Source: CAITUY01 sp964611575
Lineage (GTDB): Bacteria; Verrucomicrobiota; Kiritimatiellia; CAIKKV01; CAITUY01
Direction: 5' to 3'
Length of the DNA: 64,000 nucleotides
NCBI GenBank assembly: GCA_964611575.1
Contig: CAZTAJ010000004.1
Location: 20,080-84,079 of the forward strand
Within the stretch, counting starts at the first letter, position 1. Every line of letters begins with the position of its first letter. The position numbers and the translations under genes were made by a program. The notes below the pieces were generated by a model that was not told where the DNA came from, searched no databases, and saw nothing but the letters and a program-made list of their open reading frames with translations. Shown here one piece after another: positions 26,727-34,760 of this stretch.

Positions 26727-27424
26727 GGTCCGAACACCAGTTGGGCTCCCGTCTCGTCGAAGGTTACGCTCTTCAGGGAACGCACCATGCCGGTCTGGGC
26801 GAGGATGTCATCGAACCAGTTCCTGAACCAGGGCGTCGTCACGGAGGCCAGCGGCGCCGGCACCGGCAGATGGCCCAGGCGACCTCCTTGGATCACCAGC
26901 GTGCCGCCATCAAACCGTCCGCTCAGTTCACACGACACCGGGATCACGAGATTGGTCAGAACCGTCACCTGCGGCACGGGCATCCAGCGGTGCCACGCCG
27001 CCAGCGTGAACGAACCGGTCTTGAAGTCGATGGACAGGCGTTGAAGCTTGCGCAGCCTGGCCCGCTCGCCCAGAAACCCGTTCATCTCCGCCTCCGTGAA
27101 GGTGAGCTTGATCTCGCGGCGGGCCCGTAGAGCATTCTGCCAGGCGCGCTGTTTCAGTGGAATCTGTTGCACGCCGGCCGGATCGATCTGGAGGGTGGGC
27201 GGATGCTGCACCCAGAAAGCGGCGGCGATCACCCCGCCGCCCGCCAGCAGCAGACCCGCAACGACGATCCGGCGAATGACGGGGCCCCACTCGAAGGTGC
27301 TTCGGCCGGCCAGTTCCCCGAGCGAGGTATGGGTCAGCTCCAGTCGCTTCCCGCATTGGGCGCAGAACACACGGCCCAGGTCGTTCTTGAACCGGCAAAG
27401 CTGGCACTCAATCTTGATGGCCAT
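26723..27424 (-). CDS. Zinc-ribbon membrane protein, unknown function
   Basis: A 233-residue protein with an N-terminal zinc ribbon (C7-x2-C10 and C21-x2-C24) then one membrane helix near residues 49-70 (IRRIVVAGLLLAGGGVIAAAFWV). A ~150-residue extracytoplasmic beta-rich domain follows (KLTFTEAEMNGFLGERARLR; FKTGSFTLAAWHRWMPVPQV) that recalls lipid-binding or DUF4390/AsmA-like strands; no family can be named. It follows FmdB by 2 nt and overlaps the next gene by 4 nt, so it is made together with them. Confidence 0.6.
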   Translation of the reverse strand: MAIKIECQLCRFKNDLGRVFCAQCGKRLELTHTSLGELAGRSTFEWGPVIRRIVVAGLLLAGGGVIAAAFWVQHPPTLQIDPAGVQQIPLKQRAWQNALRARREIKLTFTEAEMNGFLGERARLRKLQRLSIDFKTGSFTLAAWHRWMPVPQVTVLTNLVIPVSCELSGRFDGGTLVIQGGRLGHLPVPAPLASVTTPWFRNWFDDILAQTGMVRSLKSVTFDETGAQLVFGP

Positions 27425-27426
27425 GG

Positions 27427-27693
27427 TCAGTCCGCCTTCTTGGCGGGTGTGGAGGTGGCCGGGGGCGCGGCCGGAGCACCGGTATCGGCTTTCGCGGCCT
27501 TCTTGTAACTATCGCTACGGTAGTCCGTCTGATAGAACCCGCTGCCCTTGAAAATGATCCCGGCACCCGTTCCCATCAGGCGCCGCAAGGCCCCCTTGCA
27601 CTTCGGACACCGTTTCAGGGGCGCATCGCTCATGCGCTGAAACTGCTCGAAGGCGTGGTTGCATTTCTTGCATTCGTACTCGTATGTCGGCAT
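27427..27693 (-). CDS. FmdB-family putative zinc-ribbon protein
   Basis: 88 residues from the ATG at 27693. It starts with the diagnostic MPTYEYECKKCNHAFEQF, with paired cysteines C8/C11 and C29/C32 forming a zinc ribbon, then the typical GSGFYQTDYRS and a low-complexity Ala/Pro/Lys tail. The family (FmdB/YegP type, PF09723) is small and widespread; it was proposed as regulatory but its molecular role is not established. First gene of the leftward cluster to argH, separated by ~170 nt from the divergent response regulator. Confidence 0.85.
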   Translation of the reverse strand: MPTYEYECKKCNHAFEQFQRMSDAPLKRCPKCKGALRRLMGTGAGIIFKGSGFYQTDYRSDSYKKAAKADTGAPAAPPATSTPAKKAD

Positions 27694-27797
27694 CGATCCC
27701 ACCCCTAACCGCACCGGCTTCCAGTGCTGCAGAAAACAAACGGCAGCTTAATCACGCGGCCATGCACTGTCAATCACGCGGCTTGACATCCCGCGGC

Positions 27798-27825
27798 TTG
27801 ACAATGCGGTACCCGCCTCTAGGAT
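27798..27825 (+). promoter_or_regulatory. Promoter of the receiver-domain gene, with a 15-nt-spaced repeat of its -35 region
   Basis: TTGACA (27798-27803), 16 nt, then TAGGAT (27820-27825), 39 nt before the start at 27865. The 12-mer CGCGGCTTGACA occurs twice, at 27777-27788 and 27792-27803. The upstream copy has no matching -10, so it may be an activator- or repressor-binding repeat. Confidence 0.5.
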
Positions 27826-27864
27826 GTGCGCCTTCGTTTCGGGGGGGGGGAAGGAAGGGCAGGC

Positions 27865-28434
27865 ATGGCGTGGCTGATTGAATGGTTTTCCGGCATACAG
27901 CTCAGCGGTTTCTCCCTGCTCGAGTGGATCGGCATCGTCTGCCTGATCTATTTGATCATGGTGGGTGTGGTGTTCGCGTTCCAGCGTCTGGCGGGCGTTT
28001 CGTTCTTCCAGAAATCCGTTCGCCGCAAAGGCGGCCCGGCATCCCTGTCCGAGCGGCTTCCCGGCGGTCATGAGAAGATCCTGATCGTGGATGACGATGA
28101 CGCCGTCAGGGATTCCACGGCCCGGATCCTGCGTGAGCTGGGATACCAGACCGTCACGGCCGCAAACGGGGATGACGCCGTGCACTATATGCAGGAAAAC
28201 GGGGCCGACCTCGTTCTGCTCGACATGCGCATGGAGCCCGGGTTGGACGGCATTGAGACCTTCCGCCGCATTCGGGAGATCCGGCCTCTGCAAAAAGCCA
28301 TGGTCACGACCGCCTACGCCGGGCCCGCCGAGATTGCCGCCGTACGCGCGCTCGGCATCGAGCACTACCTGATCAAACCCGCCCCCCTCATGCTGCTCGC
28401 CCGCACGATCCGCGAGGAACTCGCCCGGCCTTAG
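27865..28434 (+). CDS. Membrane-anchored response-regulator receiver protein
   Basis: 189 residues. An N-terminal amphipathic part (MAWLIEWFSGIQLSGF) and one hydrophobic helix near 17-38 (LLEWIGIVCLIYLIMVGVVFAF) precede a ~30-residue linker. A complete CheY-like receiver domain follows: acidic cluster in ILIVDDDD near 76-79, phospho-accepting Asp in LVLLDMRM near 120, TTAYAG switch Thr, and the conserved Lys in YLIKP near 171. No output domain. The start has GGAAGG upstream. It has its own promoter and converges with the cupin/cmk/aroA run. Receiver proteins fixed in the membrane are unusual; no histidine kinase lies in this window. Confidence 0.75.
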   Translation: MAWLIEWFSGIQLSGFSLLEWIGIVCLIYLIMVGVVFAFQRLAGVSFFQKSVRRKGGPASLSERLPGGHEKILIVDDDDAVRDSTARILRELGYQTVTAANGDDAVHYMQENGADLVLLDMRMEPGLDGIETFRRIREIRPLQKAMVTTAYAGPAEIAAVRALGIEHYLIKPAPLMLLARTIREELARP

Positions 28435-28441
28435 CCGCTCA

Positions 28442-28903
28442 CTACGGCTGCTCCCGGGTCCAATCGAAACCCGCTTCAGGCGCGTCCTCGGGAATGCGCC
28501 CCTCGTCCGCCGGATTATAGATGTGCGTCGTCATGTAGATGAGGTTCGCCGGCGATTTCAGGACTTTACAGCCGTGCGCCACACCCGGCGGGATCTTGGC
28601 GACCCGCCCCGGCTGGCCATCGCCCATCCGGAAGTCCATGGTCCGGCCCAGGGTCGGCGACCCTGGACGGCAGTCCCACAGCCCCACCCTCAGCACCCCC
28701 GTGGCCACATACCAGTAGTCCGTCTGGATCTGGTGGATGTGCCAGGCCTTGATGACTCCGTCCACCATCAGGGAATGGCTCCACTGTCCAAAGCCCGGAT
28801 TGAAAAAAGGATCCGTCACGCGGATGATCTCCCGGAAGAATCCCCGCTGATCGGGATGCGTCGCCAGGTCCTTGATCACGACCCCCTCAATCGTTGTTTC
28901 CAT
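28442..28903 (-). CDS. RmlC-like dTDP-4-keto sugar epimerase-type cupin
   Basis: A 153-residue single-domain cupin. The family converts dTDP-4-keto-6-deoxyglucose to the 4-keto-rhamnose form using a conserved His-Asp pair. Visible: RGFFREIIRVTD at the start, GVIKAWHIHQIQTDYWYVATG with the metal-free cupin strand, and the terminal pocket region IPPGVAHGC. The protein is shorter than RmlC (~180), so it may be a 3- or 5-epimerase relative or a non-enzymatic cupin. The ATG at 28903 has AAGGA seven bases upstream; a GTG at 28918 overlapping the cmk stop is the alternative. It is the third gene after aroA and cmk. Confidence 0.75.
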   Translation of the reverse strand: METTIEGVVIKDLATHPDQRGFFREIIRVTDPFFNPGFGQWSHSLMVDGVIKAWHIHQIQTDYWYVATGVLRVGLWDCRPGSPTLGRTMDFRMGDGQPGRVAKIPPGVAHGCKVLKSPANLIYMTTHIYNPADEGRIPEDAPEAGFDWTREQP

Positions 28904-28914
28904 AGGTATATCCT

Positions 28915-29565
28915 TCACTCTCTGACCAACGCCACAATGCGGGCGACCACCGCGTCAATGGAGAGCCCCGTCGTATCCAGCGTACAGGCATCCGGCGCCA
29001 CGCGCAACGGCGCGGTCTGCCGGCCGCTGTCCCGCCGGTCGCGAGTCTGCAGCGATGCCATCACGCGTCCCACATCGGCGCCCTCCGTTTCGGCATGCCG
29101 CCGCCGCGCGCGTTCTTCGGGGCTCGCGTCGAGGTAGAACTTGAACCGGGCGTCGGGAAACACCACGGTGCCGATATCACGCCCTTCCATGACCAGCGGG
29201 CCTTGCGTCGCCATGGCCCGCAACCAGGCGGTGGCCTGCGCGCGCACGTCGCCCACGGCGGCCACCAGGCTGACCCGCTCGTTCACCCGCTCGCTCCGGA
29301 TTTCGGCCACCGGCTCGTAACCCCCGATGCGGAATCGGACCGCCTGCGCGTCCACAAAGAACTCAATCGGCATCGACCGCAGGACCGCCAGGACTTGATC
29401 CGGCTGCGCCGGGTCGCGGCCCTCCTCAAGCACCCGCCAGGTGATGCCCCGGTAGAGGGCCCCGGAATCGACATACAACCGGCCAAGCCGGGCCGCCACC
29501 CGGCGGGCAACCGTGGATTTCCCGGAGGCCGAGGGCCCATCGATGGCAATAACGTCACTCGACAT
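28915..29565 (-). CDS. cmk: Cytidylate kinase
   Basis: 216 residues from the ATG at 29565, overlapping the end of aroA by 11 nt. It phosphorylates CMP and dCMP. The P-loop IAIDGPSASGKST sits at residues ~6-18; VDSGALYRGITW and GRDIGTVVFPDARFKFYLDASPEER are typical Cmk segments, with the lid RRHAETEG and the LQTRDRRDSGRQTAPL Arg-rich stretch. Length matches the family. The aroA-cmk order is common in many bacteria. Confidence 0.95.
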   Translation of the reverse strand: MSSDVIAIDGPSASGKSTVARRVAARLGRLYVDSGALYRGITWRVLEEGRDPAQPDQVLAVLRSMPIEFFVDAQAVRFRIGGYEPVAEIRSERVNERVSLVAAVGDVRAQATAWLRAMATQGPLVMEGRDIGTVVFPDARFKFYLDASPEERARRRHAETEGADVGRVMASLQTRDRRDSGRQTAPLRVAPDACTLDTTGLSIDAVVARIVALVRE

Positions 29566-30880
29566 GTCCGCCCACCTTCTTGAGATCGTCCCAGAACTCG
29601 GGATAGGATTTATTGACGCACGCGATGTTGTCCAGGCGCACCGGTCCCGAGGCCGACAGCGCCAGCACACTCATCGCCATCGGGATGCGGTGATCGCCGT
29701 GACTGTCGAGGGCGACATCGCCGCGAATGATGGCGCCGCCTTCGATGACAAACCCGTCGGGCCGCTCCTCCGCCGGCACGCCCAGACGGCTCAGGCTGGC
29801 CACCACGCTGTGCACCCGGTCGGATTCCTTCACCCGCAATTCGGCCGCATCGCGAACCACCGTGCGCCCGCGAGCCTTGGCCGCGGCAACGGCCACCAAC
29901 GGCAGCTCGTCAATCAGGTCCGGGATTTCGGCTCCCCCCACCTCCGTGCCCGTCAATTCGCGGCCTTCCACACGAATAGTGCCGAGTGTCTCGCATGCCG
30001 AGGCACGGCTGTCAGGTTCGACAGTCACCAAGGCGCCCATGCGTTTCAGGACGCCGAGGAGGGCGCTGCGCCGCGGATTCAAACCCACGCCGCGGACTTC
30101 GATCACGCAGCCCGGCGTGACGGCGGCGGCCGTGAGCCAGAAGGCCGCCGACGAAAAATCGCCCGGGATCACCCACTCGCGGCCCCGCAGACGAGGGCCC
30201 TGGGCCCCATAGCCCGTCAGCCACACCCGCGGGCCGTCGGTATGCACCGGCACCCCCATCGCGTTGAGCAGCCGTTCGGTGTGATCCCGGGTGGGTTTAG
30301 ATTCGATGACGGCGGTGACCCCCTCGGCGAAGAGGCCGGCGAGCAGCACGCACGATTTCACCTGGGCGGAGGCCACCGGGAGGGTGTATTCGATGCCGCG
30401 CAGACGCCCGCCGGTAATGCGCAGGGGGGCGCAACCGGATTCGCCCAGCAGTTCCACCCGCGCTCCCATGCGTTCGAGCGGCTCCTGGATCCGGCGCATC
30501 GGGCGCGATCGCAGCGACGCATCGCCCGTCAACTCGCTGGCGAACGCCTGGCCGGCCAGCAGCCCGGCCAGCAAACGGATACCGGTGCCGGAATTGCCCA
30601 TGTCGAGGGCCCGTGACGGCGCCCGGAAACGCCCCCCCACCCCCCGGATAATCAACCGGTCGGCATCGAAGGCCCAGGATGCGCCGAGCTGCTCCATGAC
30701 CTCGAGCAAGGTCACGCAGTCGGCACTGCGCAAAAAACCGCGCACGGTGGTCGTGTCCGCCGCCAGCGCGCCCAGCATCGCCATGCGGTGCGAGACGCTC
30801 TTGTCGCCCGGCACGGTCAGCCCGCCGCCAGGGCGTTGACACGGAAACACGGTCAGGGATGATGGGGTGTTCGCACTCAT
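29555..30880 (-). CDS. aroA: 5-enolpyruvylshikimate-3-phosphate synthase
   Basis: 441 residues from the ATG at 30880. It joins shikimate 3-phosphate and phosphoenolpyruvate in aromatic amino-acid synthesis. Motifs: VPGDKSVSHRMAMLGAL (PEP/S3P site), DMGNSGTGIRLLAGLLAGQ (the NSGT loop), LRSRPMRRIQEPLERMGA, DELPLVAVAAAKARGRTVVRDAAELRVKESDR and the C-terminal DSHGDHRIPMAMSV. All are intact. Whether its sensitivity to inhibitors is type I or II cannot be told by eye. First gene of the aroA-cmk-cupin run. Confidence 0.96.
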   Translation of the reverse strand: MSANTPSSLTVFPCQRPGGGLTVPGDKSVSHRMAMLGALAADTTTVRGFLRSADCVTLLEVMEQLGASWAFDADRLIIRGVGGRFRAPSRALDMGNSGTGIRLLAGLLAGQAFASELTGDASLRSRPMRRIQEPLERMGARVELLGESGCAPLRITGGRLRGIEYTLPVASAQVKSCVLLAGLFAEGVTAVIESKPTRDHTERLLNAMGVPVHTDGPRVWLTGYGAQGPRLRGREWVIPGDFSSAAFWLTAAAVTPGCVIEVRGVGLNPRRSALLGVLKRMGALVTVEPDSRASACETLGTIRVEGRELTGTEVGGAEIPDLIDELPLVAVAAAKARGRTVVRDAAELRVKESDRVHSVVASLSRLGVPAEERPDGFVIEGGAIIRGDVALDSHGDHRIPMAMSVLALSASGPVRLDNIACVNKSYPEFWDDLKKVGGHVE

Positions 30881-30927
30881 AAACAGGCGCGCGTACTGTA
30901 TCCCCGTCCCCCGCCCGGAATCAAGCA

Positions 30928-31050
30928 TGCACCTGAACCCAGCCTCCCCCACCACCCCAGCAGGTGCATAGTCCCCGCCGCACCGGCCGGGCGCCACGGT
31001 ATGGCGGGATCTGCGGGGCCACTGCCTCGCCGGTCCATGTCCCGCAGATC
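30928..31050. repeat. Two inverted repeats in the aroA/tcdA divergent intergenic region
   Basis: TGCACCTG (30928-30935) is inversely repeated at 30961-30968 (25-nt spacer). GATCTGCGGG (31008-31017) is inversely repeated at 31041-31050 (23-nt spacer). Both stems are perfect. They fall between divergent genes, 50-186 nt upstream of the E1-like gene. Possible protein sites or a structured leader; no known riboswitch is recognised. Confidence 0.4.
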
Positions 31051-31113
31051 AAAGAGGCGCCCATTCTGCGCTTGCCCGATTCGCCCATCGCTCCAATACT
31101 CCTGCCAACGCCC

Positions 31114-31986
31114 ATGCAGTCGCATCAGAATCCTCAAGACACCGCTCTGCCCTCCCAAACGCCGGAGGGGCATACCGCACGAACCGTCCCGGGACGCGGA
31201 CAGTTGTTCCACCGCACCGAACTGCTGATCGGAAAACGGGCGATGACCGAGCTCGCCACCGCGCGTGTCGCAGTGTTCGGCATTGGTGGCGTCGGGAGTT
31301 GGGCGGCCGAAGCCCTCATCCGCAGCGGTGTCGAGCATCTGCTGATCGTGGACTCGGACGTCGTCTGCGCCACCAACGTCAACCGCCAGGCCCAGGCGAC
31401 CGCGCTGAATGTCGGACAGCCGAAGCCGCAGGAACTCCGGCGCAGACTGCTGGAGATCAACCCCCGCGCCATGATCGAAGCGCTGCAGATGCCCTACAAC
31501 GCGAGTACGCGTGCCGGGTTTGACTTGGGGGCCTTCGACTACGTTCTCGACTGCATCGACAGCCTGCAGAATAAAGTGCTGCTGCTGGAACACTGCCAGT
31601 CGGCGGGCGTGCCGGTCTTCTCCTCCATGGGGGCCGGGGCCAAACTGGACCCCACGCAAGTGCGCGTGGCGCCCCTCTCGAAATCGTCGGTGTGTCCCCT
31701 CGCCCGCATGGTGCGCAAGCGACTCGGCCGGCACGGCGCACCACGGGACTTCCTTTGCGTCTACAGCGAGGAATTGCCGCGCGACCCGGTGGAGGCGACC
31801 CCGTGCGGGACCGGCACCTGCGACTGTCAGCCCCGGTCCGGCGAAGCGCCTGGAGACCGTCCCGACTGGTGCAAACAGAAGAGGCGCATCAACGGAACAG
31901 TCGTGCACGTGACCGCCGTCTTCGGGTTCACGCTCGCAGGACTGATCGTCCAGGATGTCCTGTCCCGCAATAGCAAGACACCCTGA
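31114..31986 (+). CDS. tcdA: TcdA/ThiF-like E1 enzyme (tRNA t6A dehydratase family)
   Basis: About 290 residues from the ATG at 31114; no clear ribosome site, so an earlier start is possible. ThiF/MoeB fold: RTELLIGKRAMTELATARV, adenylate-binding GIGGVGSWAAEALIRSG, DSDVVCATNVNRQAQA with the catalytic-type Asp and Arg, and the C-terminal Cys-containing KRRINGTVVHVTAVFGFTLA. It matches the CsdL/TcdA (formerly YgdL) subgroup that cyclises t6A37 in tRNA. A Cys-rich insert CGTGTCDCQPRSGEAP is noted near residue 230. It lies back-to-back with aroA; its stop is 3 nt from the convergent GH20-like gene. Confidence 0.85.
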   Translation: MQSHQNPQDTALPSQTPEGHTARTVPGRGQLFHRTELLIGKRAMTELATARVAVFGIGGVGSWAAEALIRSGVEHLLIVDSDVVCATNVNRQAQATALNVGQPKPQELRRRLLEINPRAMIEALQMPYNASTRAGFDLGAFDYVLDCIDSLQNKVLLLEHCQSAGVPVFSSMGAGAKLDPTQVRVAPLSKSSVCPLARMVRKRLGRHGAPRDFLCVYSEELPRDPVEATPCGTGTCDCQPRSGEAPGDRPDWCKQKRRINGTVVHVTAVFGFTLAGLIVQDVLSRNSKTP

Positions 31987-31989
31987 CGA

Positions 31990-33960
31990 TCACCGGGCTG
32001 GAGCCTCCAGACGTGTCCGCCAGAACTGGAAACTGCCGTCAAACAAGACACGCCTCAAGGCGCCCAGGGAACTCGGGGCCAGGGTTTTCCCCATCGCGCG
32101 ATGCACACGGTCGCGCATTTTCCGCAAGTCTTTCAGAAGCAGTCGAACCGCCGCCGGGGAGTCCCCGCCCAGCAACAGGCGCTCCTCCCTCAACTTGATC
32201 AGGATGATGCCGCACGCCAGCGCCACCTCCCGGCCGAAGGGGTGGCGGCAAGAGGTCTCACCCCACGTAATGAGCCGCTCGGCGGCCCGGGCGATCTGCT
32301 TCTGGCTGGCGATCAGGCTTCGCCGTTTCCGGGCGTCCAATGCCCGCAATTCCGTTTCCATGGCCTTGAACTTGTCCTGAAGGATCATCGAGAAGTGTTC
32401 CGGGTCCTCGCTCCAGCCATACCGGGTCAGCGTCAGGATCTGCCGGCCAACCGTCAGGAAGTCCTTCATGACAGCCTGGCGCTTCGCCAGGAACCGCGCG
32501 CCAAGGGCATCATCGATCTCCCCGATCGAGGCGTTGCCCTTCCAGGCGGCCAGCGCACCGGCCACATAGCCCGGGAAGGAGGCCGCCATGAAATGCGTGC
32601 CGCGCGGACTCCAGTTGGTGTTGATCACGCCCATGGCCCCATTCTTCGCGAGCTCCGCGGTGAACGACAGCACGTTCGGGAGGCGTTTCTCATACATCGG
32701 CATGGCGAAATGCGACCCGAAACACTTGCTCGCCGGCGAGCCGACGACATCGAAGCCCTTGTCGAGGAAGTAGCGCAGGTACGGATACCCCTTAAACGGC
32801 GCCGCGTCATCGTCGCCGCACAGGTACGCGTCATACTCGGCCCGGAGGTCGGCGGGAAACTTGGCGTCCAGATCGTCCTTGCCGCCGGTCTCCTGCATGG
32901 AGGGCGTCTTCATGCCGGTGAAAACAAACCAGGTTGTCTCGTCGCCGGCATACCGCAAGTACTGCCAGTCATTGATGACGATGTCGCGGGGCAGTCCCTC
33001 GCATACCTCCGGGTAGGCAACCAGCATGTCGGCCCACATCATCATGCGCGCCCCGCGCCGTCGCACCATCCGGTGCACCCGCTTGATGTGCTCCCGGTAG
33101 ATTCCCCCGTATCCCAGGCGCGCGTAGCGACCCCGGCAACGGGGGCACTGGCCCGAATACCCCACTTCGTCGAGCCCGGCGTGGATGAACCGGCTCTTTG
33201 GGAATGCCTGCCGGACCCCGTCAATGAGCCGCTCGATGAATTCCAGCGATCGCTTGTCGGATGGACAGAGCACGGCCGACGAATCCGGTTTCTCGCGGAG
33301 ATCCTTGACGTCCGCGTGCTTGAGATAGTTGCCCATGTGGCCGAACGTCTGTGCGGTGGGTATAACCTCGATGAACCAGCGGGTCGCCTCCTCACCGAAC
33401 TTCCGCCAGAAGTCCATGGGAAGGGCGTCGGGATGGGCCAGCGTCTCAAGCCCCGGAAAGACCAGTTTGTCGGAAATGTCGAGCAGGAGCGTATTCACCG
33501 ACAGGGCCGAGAATTGCGGCAACAGCCCCATCAGGAATTCCGGCGTGTACATGGTGTAGGTCAAGTCCAGGTGGGCGCCCCGCATGGACATGGCGGGCCA
33601 GTCCTTCATCGAGCCGCGGATGGGACGGACGCCACCCGTCAACGAGGTCGCCCGCGTGTTCATGCCGCGCCACAATCCCTCGACCGTTGAGGCGCGGACC
33701 ACCATCCGGTCGCGTGAGGCATCGATCCAAAAGGCCTCCCGGTTCAGCCCGGGGTTGACGTGAATGACAAGGGTGCCGTCCAGCACGCCTTGAATGCCGG
33801 CTTCCGGGTCGTTGCAGACGACCCTGAGTCCCGTCCTCTTCCCCAAATCGGCCCACAAATGTCCATACCCGCCCAGACCGGGAACCGAAATTCTCGACGG
33901 CTTCCGAATCGAACGCCCCAATCCGGATCGGCCTTTCCCGGCATGCTTTCCAGTGCTCAT
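31990..33960 (-). CDS. GH20-like beta-N-acetylhexosaminidase-type hydrolase
   Basis: A 656-residue protein without signal peptide. An N-terminal GH20b-like alpha/beta domain (WADLGKRTGLRVVCNDPEAG through LWRGMNTRATSL) precedes the barrel, which starts MRGAHLDLTYTMYTPEFL. The acidic pair of the HAGLDEVGYSG motif (D264-E265) sits where GH20 enzymes keep the substrate-assisted D-E pair. In the other loops GHMGNYLKH and WADMLVAYP are typical. Family members release GlcNAc, GalNAc or 6-sulfo sugars; specificity is unknown here, and the CPRCRGRYARLGYGG stretch after the D-E pair is unusual. It overlaps the SGNH gene by 4 nt, last gene of the GntR operon. The missing signal peptide implies cytoplasmic action on imported saccharides. 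Confidence 0.75.
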   Translation of the reverse strand: MSTGKHAGKGRSGLGRSIRKPSRISVPGLGGYGHLWADLGKRTGLRVVCNDPEAGIQGVLDGTLVIHVNPGLNREAFWIDASRDRMVVRASTVEGLWRGMNTRATSLTGGVRPIRGSMKDWPAMSMRGAHLDLTYTMYTPEFLMGLLPQFSALSVNTLLLDISDKLVFPGLETLAHPDALPMDFWRKFGEEATRWFIEVIPTAQTFGHMGNYLKHADVKDLREKPDSSAVLCPSDKRSLEFIERLIDGVRQAFPKSRFIHAGLDEVGYSGQCPRCRGRYARLGYGGIYREHIKRVHRMVRRRGARMMMWADMLVAYPEVCEGLPRDIVINDWQYLRYAGDETTWFVFTGMKTPSMQETGGKDDLDAKFPADLRAEYDAYLCGDDDAAPFKGYPYLRYFLDKGFDVVGSPASKCFGSHFAMPMYEKRLPNVLSFTAELAKNGAMGVINTNWSPRGTHFMAASFPGYVAGALAAWKGNASIGEIDDALGARFLAKRQAVMKDFLTVGRQILTLTRYGWSEDPEHFSMILQDKFKAMETELRALDARKRRSLIASQKQIARAAERLITWGETSCRHPFGREVALACGIILIKLREERLLLGGDSPAAVRLLLKDLRKMRDRVHRAMGKTLAPSSLGALRRVLFDGSFQFWRTRLEAPAR

Positions 33961-34760
33961 TTTCCCAGTAACTCCTTGATGATCGGGCTGATGGATGCGC
34001 CGAGCATCTCATATCCCTTTGCGGTTGGATGCACGAAATCGGACAGGACATCCCGGCTGATGGACTCGTCCTTCCCCACAAACCGGTCGCCGGGGTCCAC
34101 AAATCGAATGTTGGCATCCTCCTTGGCCAGGCCGGCAATCATGCCGTTCACCTGCTTGATGGGATCCCGGAAACGACGCCAGTGCTTGGTGGACGCCGCA
34201 TCGGACAGCGGCAGGATGCCCACCAGGAGGATCCTGGTGTGCGGCAGTTTTTCCCTCAGCCGCCCGCATATAGCCCTGATCCCCGCACTGATTTCCTCGG
34301 GCGTATACATCACCTTCATCGTGCCCCCGGCGAGAATGTTGTTGGCGCCGATCATCAGGACGACCACCTTCGGCGATAGCCCATCGACGGCCCCATGGTC
34401 AAGGCGCCATAGCACATGCTGGGTCCGGTCGGTGCCGAAGCCCATGTTGACGACATCGTATGTCCCGAAATACCTGTCCCAGGACTCTTTGCCCCTGACA
34501 TACCTGGCCTCCGGGTTCCCGGCCCAATAGTGGAAGATTGAGTCGCCGATGAAGACCAGGTCGATGTTGCCCATCCTGGCGCACAGGTCTTTGACCTGCT
34601 GCTGGCGTTCCATCCAATCATACTCTTTGGTCTCGCCGGGACGGGGATTGACCGCGGGGATAGCCGCTTCATTCGTGCCCCCCTGGCCACAGACCGTGGC
34701 GGCCCCCGAGAACGCCACCAACCCAATAACGGTCAACAGCAACGCGCTAGTCTCGATCAT
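33957..34760 (-). CDS. Secreted SGNH/GDSL hydrolase (carbohydrate-esterase-like)
   Basis: 267 residues from the ATG at 34760 (GGAGG seven bases upstream). Signal peptide IETSALLLTVIGLVAFSGAA. SGNH block I: DLVFIGDSIFHYW with the nucleophile Ser; block III: VVVLMIGANNILAGGT with the oxyanion Asn; block V: SDFVHPTAKGYEML with the Asp-x2-His pair. Such enzymes deacetylate sugars or act as lipases; here deacetylation of a polysaccharide is likely because of the operon context (beta-helix and GH20-like neighbours). Start lies inside the end of the beta-helix gene (overlap 14 nt). Confidence 0.85.
   Translation of the reverse strand: MIETSALLLTVIGLVAFSGAATVCGQGGTNEAAIPAVNPRPGETKEYDWMERQQQVKDLCARMGNIDLVFIGDSIFHYWAGNPEARYVRGKESWDRYFGTYDVVNMGFGTDRTQHVLWRLDHGAVDGLSPKVVVLMIGANNILAGGTMKVMYTPEEISAGIRAICGRLREKLPHTRILLVGILPLSDAASTKHWRRFRDPIKQVNGMIAGLAKEDANIRFVDPGDRFVGKDESISRDVLSDFVHPTAKGYEMLGASISPIIKELLGK

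Noticed and set aside
27777..27803. CRISPR-like direct repeats
   Set aside because: Only two 12-nt copies at 15-nt spacing within a promoter; no array or cas genes in the window.
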